A DNA stretch of 35,363 bases from Chersky-267 sp034666965 (GTDB lineage Bacteria; Chloroflexota; Limnocylindria; Limnocylindrales; CSP1-4). Under the pieces are notes generated by a model. It ran no database searches and was not told where the DNA came from. It was given only the letters and a program-made list of their open reading frames with translations. The stretch spans positions 1-35,363 of the forward strand of contig JAXDKT010000196.1 in assembly GCA_034666965.1 (NCBI GenBank), in the 5' to 3' direction. Made by a program: the position numbers and the translations under genes. Positions 29,532 to 35,363 of the stretch are shown one piece after another (positions within the stretch are counted from its first letter, which is position 1; each line of letters begins with the position of its first letter).

Positions 29532-30752
29532 TCAGGTGCGCTTGAGCAGTCTGAGGCGACGGGGCTTGCGCTCGTCAGCGGCGGCCTTGGCGTCGGACGC
29601 CTCGTCGCCAAAGGCCGCCACGGCCAGCTTGAGCATCGCTGCGGCCACCGGCGTGCGGGCCGCGCCAAGGACGACTGGTTCGCCCTCGTTGACCGCCTTG
29701 AGGTACAGGAACGGATCGTATGGCAGGGTCAGAGCGACCCTGGCCCCGAGGCCGCTCTCAACGTCACGCATCTTGAGGAGCTCTTTGGCGAACATGTTGT
29801 TGAGCACGAACGTCGTCTTGGCCCCGATCGAGCCGGCCTCGTTGACGTAATCGAGGAACGCGTGCACCGCCCGGAGCGCGGAGATCTCGGGGTAGACCGG
29901 CAGGAGGACCACCTCGGCCGACTCCAGGGCGACCATGGAGCGCTCGTCGAGCGTCGAACCGGCGTCGACCACCACGCCCTCGTAGGCCTGGAGCGCGGTC
30001 TCGAGGATCTGGGCCACGTGCTGGGGCGTGACCAGGCCGGCCATCTCGGGCGACCCGGGGGCGGCCAGGACGTCGAGGCCCGACGGGTGGTGGCTCACGT
30101 AGGTCCGGAACAGCTCGGGCTCGCGCAGCGATTGCTCGTCGCGCGCCAGATCGGCAATCGTGTGGCTGGGATTCACGTTGAGGTGGGTCGCCACCTGGCC
30201 GAACTGGAGATCGAGATCCACGATCAGGACCCGGCCCGCCCGCGACTGAGCGTGGGCCACGGCGACGTTGACCGCGACCGTCGTCGTGCCGACTCCGCCC
30301 TTCGGGCTGTAGACAACCACAAGCCGGCGGGGCTGGTCGGAGAGGCGGGCGCCGATGGCCGAGACCGCCATCCCGCGCGACCGCTGGAAGCGCAGCAGGA
30401 GGGCCTCCACCCGGGCCTCGAGCTCGCGGCTGTCGAACGGCTTGGCCACGACGTCGTCGGCGCCGGCCTCCAGGAAGCGGATGCGCTCCTCGACGTCGTC
30501 GATCGGAGACATGCACAGGACCGGGATCGACGCCAGGCTCGGTGTGCTCCGGACCTCGCGGCAGATCTCGGCCGCGGTGGTGCCCTGGGCGGTCACGTCG
30601 ATGATGATCAGGCTGTGCTCGGATGCGCCCCGCAGGAGCGCGCCGCCGTCGTCCACGATCTCCACGCCGTAGCCCACGCCGGCCAGGACGGTTCGGATCG
30701 CCTCTCCGGAGACGGGGTCGTTCTCGAGCAGGAGGATGGAGCTGGCGGGCAC
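29532..30752 (-). CDS. Receiver-ParA fusion protein, CpaE/TadZ-like
   Basis: From GTG 30752-30750, with GGAG upstream, the protein has 406 residues. Residues about 1-125 are a response-regulator receiver domain: ILLLENDPV supplies the acidic pair, LIIIDVTAQG the phosphoacceptor Asp, VLCMSPIDD the Ser switch, and VVAKPFD the Lys. Residues about 140-385 are a ParA/MinD-type ATPase with deviant Walker A YSPKGGVGTTTVAVNVA, DLDLQFGQVATHL and VVVDAGSTLDE. This pairing is known from CpaE/TadZ proteins, which position Tad/Flp pilus machinery. No tad, cpa or pilin gene is visible in the window, so the role here is open. The C-terminus is basic (RKPRRLRLLKRT). Confidence 0.85.
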   Translation of the reverse strand: MPASSILLLENDPVSGEAIRTVLAGVGYGVEIVDDGGALLRGASEHSLIIIDVTAQGTTAAEICREVRSTPSLASIPVLCMSPIDDVEERIRFLEAGADDVVAKPFDSRELEARVEALLLRFQRSRGMAVSAIGARLSDQPRRLVVVYSPKGGVGTTTVAVNVAVAHAQSRAGRVLIVDLDLQFGQVATHLNVNPSHTIADLARDEQSLREPELFRTYVSHHPSGLDVLAAPGSPEMAGLVTPQHVAQILETALQAYEGVVVDAGSTLDERSMVALESAEVVLLPVYPEISALRAVHAFLDYVNEAGSIGAKTTFVLNNMFAKELLKMRDVESGLGARVALTLPYDPFLYLKAVNEGEPVVLGAARTPVAAAMLKLAVAAFGDEASDAKAAADERKPRRLRLLKRT

Positions 30753-30793
30753 GTGATCTCCAGGCGGGTGGGATCGTCGACTGGACGGACGAC

Positions 30794-30821
30794 AGGATAC
30801 ATCGGGCTCGTCCGGAGCCAA
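30794..30821 (-). promoter_or_regulatory. Promoter for the receiver-ParA gene
   Basis: On the minus strand, TTGGCT (30821-30816) and TATCCT (30799-30794) are 16 nt apart, with TG directly before TATCCT. The start codon lies about 41 nt downstream. Confidence 0.42.
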
Positions 30822-30884
30822 AGAACCGACAGGAGCAGCGACCGAACCGGCCGGAAACGCCGTGCCGGGATCGCCGTTCGCTCG

Positions 30885-30893
30885 TGGTAGACT
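30885..30893 (+). promoter_or_regulatory. Extended -10 promoter for rpsF-ssb-rpsR
   Basis: TGG-TAGACT lies 100 nt before the rpsF ATG, leaving a long leader (about 30900-30993). Such leaders in other bacteria can bind S6:S18 for feedback control, but I could not identify the motif here. Confidence 0.45.
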
Positions 30894-30993
30894 CGGGGCT
30901 GTTCCTTTCGGCTCCGCACGGACCGACCGACGCGCTCTGACGCGCGACCGGCCCGGCCAGCGGGGCGATCCCACAGGAAGGAGTGAGCGTACG

Positions 30994-31431
30994 ATGCGCC
31001 GCTACGAACTCATGCTCGTCCTCCGGCCGGACATCCCCGACGAACGCAACCAGGCGATCGTCGACCGGACCACCCGCCAGATCGCCGCGTCCGGTGGTCA
31101 GATCGTCAAGGTCGCGCCCTGGGGCCGCCGGCGACTGGCCTATCCCATCGATCGCCATCGCGAGGGCTCGTACCATATCGTCATCTTCGAGGCACCGGCC
31201 GAGTCGATCGCCGAGCTCGAGCGGGGCCTGCTGATCACCGAGGAGCTGCTGCGCCACCTCGTGACCCGGGTCGAGCGTCCGGCCAAGGCCGCTCGCGGTC
31301 GGGACGGGGGCGAGGACGGCGACCTCGAGGTCGACGACCTGCCTTCGTCCGATGACGAGGCGGTTGAGGAGGAGTCCGGCGAGCGGATCGACGAGTCCGA
31401 GAGCGAAGCCGCTCCGGCCGCGATCGACTGA
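30994..31431 (+). CDS. rpsF: 30S ribosomal protein S6 with acidic tail
   Basis: S6 binds 16S rRNA with S18 in the small-subunit platform. The ATG at 30994 follows AGGAAGGAG. The first 95 residues are the S6 fold: MRRYELMLVLRPDIPDE, VDRTTRQIAASGGQI, VAPWGRRRLAYPIDRHREG and LERGLLITEELLRHLVTRV. The protein has 145 residues. The last 45 or so are an acidic tail (DGDLEVDDLPSSDDEAVEEE...), longer than in most bacterial S6 proteins, though S6 acidic tails are known in other bacteria. The ssb and rpsR genes follow closely, the standard S6-SSB-S18 operon. Confidence 0.95.
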   Translation: MRRYELMLVLRPDIPDERNQAIVDRTTRQIAASGGQIVKVAPWGRRRLAYPIDRHREGSYHIVIFEAPAESIAELERGLLITEELLRHLVTRVERPAKAARGRDGGEDGDLEVDDLPSSDDEAVEEESGERIDESESEAAPAAID

Positions 31432-31464
31432 CCGGCCGGCCAGCACCACCCGGAGGCAAGGGCC

Positions 31465-31926
31465 ATGGCGCTCAACAAGGCAATGATCATCGGCAACCTC
31501 GGGCGCGATCCCGAGATGCGCTATACCCCCAACGGTCAGGCGGTCACCCAGTTCACGGTCGCCGTGAATCGGAACTACAAGAACCAGACGGGGGAGTGGC
31601 AGGAAGAGACCGAGTGGTTCCGGGTGGTCGTCTGGGGCCAGCAGGCCGAACGGGCCGCCGAGTACCTGCGCAAGGGCAACAAGGTGTACGTCGAGGGCCG
31701 CCTCCAGACCCGTCAGTGGGAGGACCAATCCGGCCAGAAGCGCTATACCACCGAGCTCGTCGCCAACCAGGTGACGAACCTTGAGCGACGGACCCGCGAC
31801 GACTCCGAGGAGGGCGCGGCCGCTCCGGTCGCCCGGCCGAGTCGACCCGCTCCCGCATCCGGCGAAGATGGCGGCGGCGGTGGCGAGAAGCTCGACGACG
31901 GCAACTTCGACGACCTGCCCTTCTGA
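31465..31926 (+). CDS. ssb: Single-stranded DNA-binding protein
   Basis: SSB coats single-stranded DNA during replication and repair and recruits partners through its C-terminal tip. This 153-residue protein has the OB-fold in residues 1-110: MALNKAMIIGNLGRDPEMRY, QAVTQFTVAVNR, TEWFRVVVWGQQAE and KVYVEGRLQTRQW. A disordered Gly/Pro/Ala region leads to the acidic tip DDLPF, the partner-binding hexapeptide. It starts at ATG with GGAGG 9 nt upstream and lies between rpsF and rpsR. Confidence 0.96.
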   Translation: MALNKAMIIGNLGRDPEMRYTPNGQAVTQFTVAVNRNYKNQTGEWQEETEWFRVVVWGQQAERAAEYLRKGNKVYVEGRLQTRQWEDQSGQKRYTTELVANQVTNLERRTRDDSEEGAAAPVARPSRPAPASGEDGGGGGEKLDDGNFDDLPF

Positions 31927-31967
31927 TCCCGAGCCACCCACCGAGACGAACGGAGACCTGAACCGCA

Positions 31968-32237
31968 ATGCCGCCCATCGCCCGAGCCAAGAAGCGCGAC
32001 GACTACTACCGCGACCGGCGTCGCCGCAAGGTCTGCGCCTTCTGCGCCGACAAGACCGTCCAGATCGACTACAAGGAGGTCAACCGCCTCCGGCGCTACC
32101 TCTCCGAGCGGGCCAAGATCGAGCCGCGCCGGAAGACCGGCACGTGCGCCGGCCACCAGCGCGAGCTGGCGGTGGCCCTCAAGCGGGCGCGTCACGTGGC
32201 GCTCCTCCCGTACGCGCCACAGCACCTCCGACCCTGA
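31968..32237 (+). CDS. rpsR: 30S ribosomal protein S18
   Basis: S18 partners with S6 on the 30S platform. This 89-residue protein contains RRRKVCAFCADKTVQIDYKEV, split here as RRRKVCAFC and DYKEVNRLRRYLSER. KIEPRRKTGTCAGHQRELAVALKRARHVALLPY matches the family core (KIEPRRKTGTC, RELAVALKRARHVALLPY). The CxxC and CxxH residues form a possible zinc site, the C+ type. The next gene is not rplI, which often follows rpsR; instead a transporter gene begins 31 nt later. Confidence 0.95.
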   Translation: MPPIARAKKRDDYYRDRRRRKVCAFCADKTVQIDYKEVNRLRRYLSERAKIEPRRKTGTCAGHQRELAVALKRARHVALLPYAPQHLRP

Positions 32238-32268
32238 TCGCCGTCCGGTCGGTCGGACGGTGGTGCTG

Positions 32269-33105
32269 ATGCCGGATCTGGGCGTCGTGGTCCTGATGAT
32301 CGTCGGCGGAGTCGCCGTGGGTGTCTTCGGCTCGCTGCTCGGCCTGGGCGGCGGGCTCCTCATCGTGCCCATGCTCACACTTGGCTTCGGGCTGCCACTG
32401 CGCGAGGCGGTCGGGGTCAGCCTCGTCGCCGTCATCGTCACGAGCTCGGCGTCGGCCGGGGTCTTCCTCGAGCGTCACCTCGCCGACCTGCGCCTGGGCA
32501 TGACCCTCGAGCTGTTCACCGCGACGGGAGCCATGGTCGGTGGCCTGATCGCGTTCCTGCTCTCCGAGCGGGTGCTGGCCGGCCTGTTCACCCTGCTCCT
32601 GATCTACACCGCGCTGACCATGGCTCGCGGCCGGGAGCCGAAGCCAGCGACTGAGACGACCGTCGCGGATGCGGCTCTGAGGGCTCCGACGGTCCCAGGT
32701 GACCGCCCCAGCGGCCTGCCGGAGCGGCGGCCCTATGTCGTCCGGCACCTGGGCTGGGGCATCGTCGGAAGCCTCTTCGCCGGCGTCGTGTCGGCGCTGC
32801 TCGGGATCGGCGGCGGACTGGTCAAGGTCCCGTTGATGCACCTGGTGATGGGTGTGCCCATGCGGGTGGCCACCGCCACCAGCAACCTGATGATCGGGAT
32901 CACCGCCGCCGCGAGCGCGATCATCTACCTGCTCCGCGGGGGGATCGACGTCTACGTGGCCGGGCCGACCGCGGTCGGCGTGTTCGTTGGCGCATCGATC
33001 GGGTCGCGATCGGCTCAACGGGTCGACGTTCGGGTATTGCGGCTGCTGTTCGTGGCCGTCCTGCTGGTCACCGCCTGGCAGATGGCGGGACGGGCCCTTC
33101 GATGA
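32269..33105 (+). CDS. TSUP (TauE/SafE) family permease
   Basis: TSUP proteins move small anions such as sulfite, sulfonates or thiosulfate-linked compounds across the membrane. From ATG 32269 this protein has 278 residues; GTG 32260 is a possible earlier start. Two homologous halves are seen. The first has VFGSLLGLGGGLLIVPML (about residues 14-35). The second has GVVSALLGIGGGLVKVPLMHLVMG (about 165-190), split here as GVVSALLGIGGGLVKVPL. The duplicated LGxGGGxxxVPxL motif is the family hallmark. About eight membrane segments are predicted. The loop at about 115-150 is Thr/Pro-rich. Its stop overlaps the next gene, a DUF1634 protein that recurrently neighbours TauE/SafE permeases. Substrate is unknown. 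Confidence 0.9.
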   Translation: MPDLGVVVLMIVGGVAVGVFGSLLGLGGGLLIVPMLTLGFGLPLREAVGVSLVAVIVTSSASAGVFLERHLADLRLGMTLELFTATGAMVGGLIAFLLSERVLAGLFTLLLIYTALTMARGREPKPATETTVADAALRAPTVPGDRPSGLPERRPYVVRHLGWGIVGSLFAGVVSALLGIGGGLVKVPLMHLVMGVPMRVATATSNLMIGITAAASAIIYLLRGGIDVYVAGPTAVGVFVGASIGSRSAQRVDVRVLRLLFVAVLLVTAWQMAGRALR

Positions 33106-33458
33106 CCGTCGCCCGCGACCTCGATCGGACCGTCGCCCGGATCCTGACCGGCGGAACCTACCTGAGCGTGGGCTTGTTGGCGATCGGGGTCGTGCTCATG
33201 GCCATCGGCGGCGTGTCGCCGTTCGCGGTCGGTCCCGCGTTCGACCCGGCCCGACTGCCAGCCGACTTGGTCGCCCTCAAGCCCTCGGGATACCTGTGGC
33301 TGGGCCTGGTCGTTGCCCTGGCAACGCCGCTCGGCCGGGTCGCGGCCTCCTTGATCGGCTATGTCGCGGGGGGCGAGCGTCGAATGGCCGCCATCGCCAC
33401 GGCGATCCTGGTCGTCGTCTTCGTCGGGGTACTTCTCGGCGTGGCGGCGCAGAGCTGA
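33102..33458 (+). CDS. DUF1634 family membrane protein
   Basis: This 118-residue protein has three membrane helices: about residues 21-41, 62-85 and 94-115. DRTVARILTGGTYLSVGLLAIG, split here as DRTVARILTGGTYLSVGL, fits the DUF1634 N-terminus, and YLWLGLVVALATPLGRVAAS is the second helix. These proteins have no known function but recur next to TauE/SafE permeases. The ATG overlaps the permease stop (ATGA), pointing to a joint role. It is followed after 2 nt by a cation-exchanger gene. Confidence 0.82.
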   Translation: MTVARDLDRTVARILTGGTYLSVGLLAIGVVLMAIGGVSPFAVGPAFDPARLPADLVALKPSGYLWLGLVVALATPLGRVAASLIGYVAGGERRMAAIATAILVVVFVGVLLGVAAQS

Positions 33459-33460
33459 CC

Positions 33461-34507
33461 GTGGACCTGATCCTGCTGGTCATCGCCTTCCTGGTGATCC
33501 TCCTGGGCGCCGAGCTGTTCACCAATGGGATCGAGTGGTTCGGCCACAAGCTGGGATTGGCCGAGGGCGCGGTCGGGTCGGTCCTCGCGGCGGTCGGGAC
33601 AGCCCTGCCCGAGACGATGATCCCGCTCATCGCGATCCTGTTCGGCGGCGGTCACTCCGACGAGGTCGGGATCGGGGCGATCCTGGGCGCCCCGTTCATG
33701 CTCGCCACCCTGGCCATGTTCGTGACCGGCCTGGCGGTGCTGGTCTCGCGGCGCTCGCGCCGGACCGGGTCGAGCCTCGACGTCAGCGGCAGCGTCCTGG
33801 TCCATGACATGCGCTTCTTCGCCCTGGCCTACGCCATGGCCATCGCCGTGGCGTTCCTGCCGGCCGACCTGGCCTGGCCGCGCTTCGTGGTGGCGGCCCT
33901 GCTCCTGGTCATCTATGGCGCCTACGTCCGCGAGCATTTCCAGGCCGAGTCCGGGGGCGGCGACCCGGACCTTGCCCCACTCCGACTCCACCGGCTCGAC
34001 GTGAGGGCCCCGGGTCATCCCGAGCCGCCGCGGCTGCGTGTCGTCAGTCTGCAGGTCATCCTGGCCCTGGGTTGCATCATCGGCGGCGCGTACCTGTTCG
34101 TCGGGGCGGTGACCGAGATCTCCCATTCCCTGGGCATCGACGAGGTCCTGCTGGCGCTGATCATCGCCCCGATCGCAACCGAGCTGCCCGAGAAGTTCAA
34201 CAGCGTGATCTGGGTCCGTCAGGGCAAGGACACCCTGGCAATGGGCAACATCACCGGGGCGATGGTCTTCCAGAGCGCCATCCCGACCTCGGTCGCGCTG
34301 TTGTTCGCCTCGTCCGGGTGGGCGATCACGAGCGGCTCGCTGCTCGCCTTCGCCTCGGCCGGGATCGCCTTCCTGTCGACCGCGATCGTGTTCCTGCCGC
34401 TGGCCCGGGGTCGCGAGCTGACCGGACGAACGCTGCTGATTGGCGGTCCGCTGTACGCGATCTACGTCGGGTTGGTGATCGCCCAGCTCAGCGGAGTCCT
34501 CGGCTAG
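33461..34507 (+). CDS. Cation/calcium exchanger-like membrane protein (CaCA superfamily)
   Basis: The GTG at 33461, 2 nt after the DUF1634 stop, gives 348 residues with about ten membrane helices. Two alpha-repeat motifs are visible. The first is GAELFTNGIEWFGHKLGLAEG with VGTALPETMIPL (about residues 14-55). The second is GAYLFVGAVTEISHSLGIDEV with APIATELPEKFNSV (about 208-250). The acidic Glu in each (LPE) is the usual ion-binding residue in CaCA exchangers. The central loop (about 150-190) is hydrophilic and variable. Sodium/calcium or proton/calcium exchange is the family expectation; the ion is not settled here. Close packing with TSUP and DUF1634 genes suggests a co-transcribed transport unit. 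Confidence 0.85.
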   Translation: MDLILLVIAFLVILLGAELFTNGIEWFGHKLGLAEGAVGSVLAAVGTALPETMIPLIAILFGGGHSDEVGIGAILGAPFMLATLAMFVTGLAVLVSRRSRRTGSSLDVSGSVLVHDMRFFALAYAMAIAVAFLPADLAWPRFVVAALLLVIYGAYVREHFQAESGGGDPDLAPLRLHRLDVRAPGHPEPPRLRVVSLQVILALGCIIGGAYLFVGAVTEISHSLGIDEVLLALIIAPIATELPEKFNSVIWVRQGKDTLAMGNITGAMVFQSAIPTSVALLFASSGWAITSGSLLAFASAGIAFLSTAIVFLPLARGRELTGRTLLIGGPLYAIYVGLVIAQLSGVLG

Positions 34508-34541
34508 GGATTAGGTCTCAGCCGGGACGGCCGTGGGCCGC

Positions 34542-34550
34542 TGGTATACT
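34542..34550 (+). promoter_or_regulatory. Extended -10 promoter for ilvE
   Basis: TGG-TATACT lies 57 nt before the ilvE ATG and is the best match to the TG(G/C)TANNNT pattern here. No clear -35 is present. Confidence 0.5.
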
Positions 34551-34561
34551 CGGCCGACGCT

Positions 34562-34582
34562 CCACGGGACCACGCCCCGTGG
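34562..34582 (+). other. Hairpin in the ilvE leader
   Basis: CCACGGG (34562-34568) pairs with CCCGTGG (34576-34582) over a 7-nt loop, between the promoter and the start codon. It may affect translation or mRNA stability; no leader peptide is evident. Confidence 0.4.
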
Positions 34583-34607
34583 GGCCAGCCGAATCGGAGC
34601 CGCCGTC

Positions 34608-35363
34608 ATGCTGACCGAGAAGAAGCCGACCGACCGTCCCGCGCCGGCGCCGAGCGCCGCCAGGCCACCGGTCGCGATCGACGACCTGACCTGTTACTTC
34701 GAGGGCGCCTTCGTGCCCATGCGCGACGCCCGGGTCAACGTCATGACCCACGCGTTCATGTACGGAACGGCGGTGTTCGAAGGGATTCGGGCGTACTGGA
34801 ACCCGGAGCAGGGCGCGCTCTACGGCCTCAAGATCCGCGAGCACGCCGAACGCCTCCGGCGCAATGCCTCGATGCTGCTTATGGACGACCTGCCACCGGT
34901 CGACGAGCTGAGCCGGCTGATCCTCGAGACGGTCCGCCGAAACGGCTTCCGCGAGGACGCCTACATCCGGCCCTCGTTCTACAAGTCGTCCCGTCAGATC
35001 GGCGTCCGGCTCCACCATCTCGAGCACGAGCTGTACATCATCGCTCTGCCCTTCGGCAACTACATCGACACCGACGCCGGCGTGCGGGTCATGTCCTCGT
35101 CGTGGCGGCGCAACGCGGACGAGGCCATCCCGGCCCGGGGCAAGATCGTCGGCGGTTACGTCAACATGGCCTTTCAGAAATCGGAGGCCGAGCTCAACGG
35201 GTTCGACGAGGCGCTGGTGATGACCGCCGACGGCCACGCCTCGGAGGCTTCGGCGGCCAACCTGTTCGTCATCCGCGATGGCGTTCTCCTCACCCCGCCG
35301 GTCACGGATGACATCCTCGAGGGGGTCACGCGCAAGGCGCTCCTCGAGATCGCGACCAACGAG
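34608..35363 (+). CDS. ilvE: Branched-chain amino acid aminotransferase, 5' part
   Basis: This class IV PLP-dependent aminotransferase makes the last transamination step to leucine, isoleucine and valine. The window holds 252 codons of an expected 300 or more, cut at the right edge. The N-terminus has a Pro/Ala-rich extension of about 22 residues before TCYFEGAFVPMRDARVNV. HAFMYGTAVFEGIRAYW is the family dimer/active-site motif, RPSFYKSS the substrate pocket, and ARGKIVGGYVNMAFQKSEA contains the PLP-binding Lys region. GFDEALVMTADGHASEASAANLFVI and LTPPVTDDILEGVTRKALLEIA follow, split here as SEASAANLFVI and DDILEGVTRKALLEIA. The long leader hairpin and own promoter suggest separate transcription from the exchanger cluster. 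Confidence 0.92.
   Translation, partial: MLTEKKPTDRPAPAPSAARPPVAIDDLTCYFEGAFVPMRDARVNVMTHAFMYGTAVFEGIRAYWNPEQGALYGLKIREHAERLRRNASMLLMDDLPPVDELSRLILETVRRNGFREDAYIRPSFYKSSRQIGVRLHHLEHELYIIALPFGNYIDTDAGVRVMSSSWRRNADEAIPARGKIVGGYVNMAFQKSEAELNGFDEALVMTADGHASEASAANLFVIRDGVLLTPPVTDDILEGVTRKALLEIATNE

Noticed and set aside
1..35363. CRISPR arrays, rRNA genes and insertion sequences
   Set aside because: No regularly spaced repeat, rRNA sequence or transposase-like frame was seen.

Overview
The window reads as a high-GC bacterial chromosome with part of a tailed-phage genome at its left edge. The chromosomal genes (uvrC, secD, secF, recJ, pyrF, tatA, tatC, rapZ, yvcK, whiA, tpiA, gpmI, secG, lemA, htpX, rpsF-ssb-rpsR), frequent GTG/TTG starts, and Pro/Ala/Ser-rich linkers in exported domains fit a Chloroflexota lineage, perhaps Limnocylindria-like. 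An actinobacterial relative cannot be excluded from sequence alone.

Region 1 (1-5990) is the tail module of a siphovirus-like prophage, all on the + strand: the end of a structural gene, a major tail protein, a tail-assembly chaperone with a canonical CCCAAAA -1 slippery site, an HK97-gp10-like protein, a short tape measure, and three distal tail or structural genes, closed by a hairpin. No integrase, lysis or packaging gene is visible. Region 2 (6013-7127) holds a minus-strand small membrane protein, an inverted repeat, and the N-terminal 258 codons of a UvrD-type helicase that stop just after motif III. I read this as the phage/chromosome junction.

Region 3 (7188-24885) is a dense housekeeping block on the + strand, with many start/stop overlaps suggesting translational coupling: DNA repair (uvrC, recJ), Sec and Tat export (secD, secF, secG, tatA, tatC), pyrimidine synthesis (pyrF), the rapZ-yvcK-whiA cluster, lower glycolysis (tpiA, gpmI) and a family-5 solute-binding protein. 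GpmI appears to have lost one manganese-ligand aspartate, and tpiA runs 148 nt into gpmI.

Region 4 (24914-28318) carries eight tRNA genes (Leu-CAG, Leu-GAG, Val-TAC, Phe-GAA, Gly-GCC, Gln-TTG, Cys-GCA, Leu-TAA) interleaved with lemA, htpX and a cysteine hydrolase. Region 5 (28402-29497) has three small unrecognised genes with weaker GC bias next to tRNA-Leu(TAA), closed by a perfect hairpin shared with the convergent minus-strand gene for a receiver-ParA (CpaE/TadZ-like) protein. Region 6 (30888-35363) holds rpsF-ssb-rpsR, a TSUP permease/DUF1634/cation-exchanger transport cluster, and the start of ilvE.

Many transcription units are preceded by TANNNT, often in the form TG(G/C)TANNNT, which looks like the local extended -10 element. 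In secD, rapZ and uvrC it lies only 6-8 nt before the start codon, suggesting leaderless mRNAs. No CRISPR array, rRNA or insertion sequence was seen, and no gene-free stretch exceeds 300 bases apart from the tRNA-bearing intervals.
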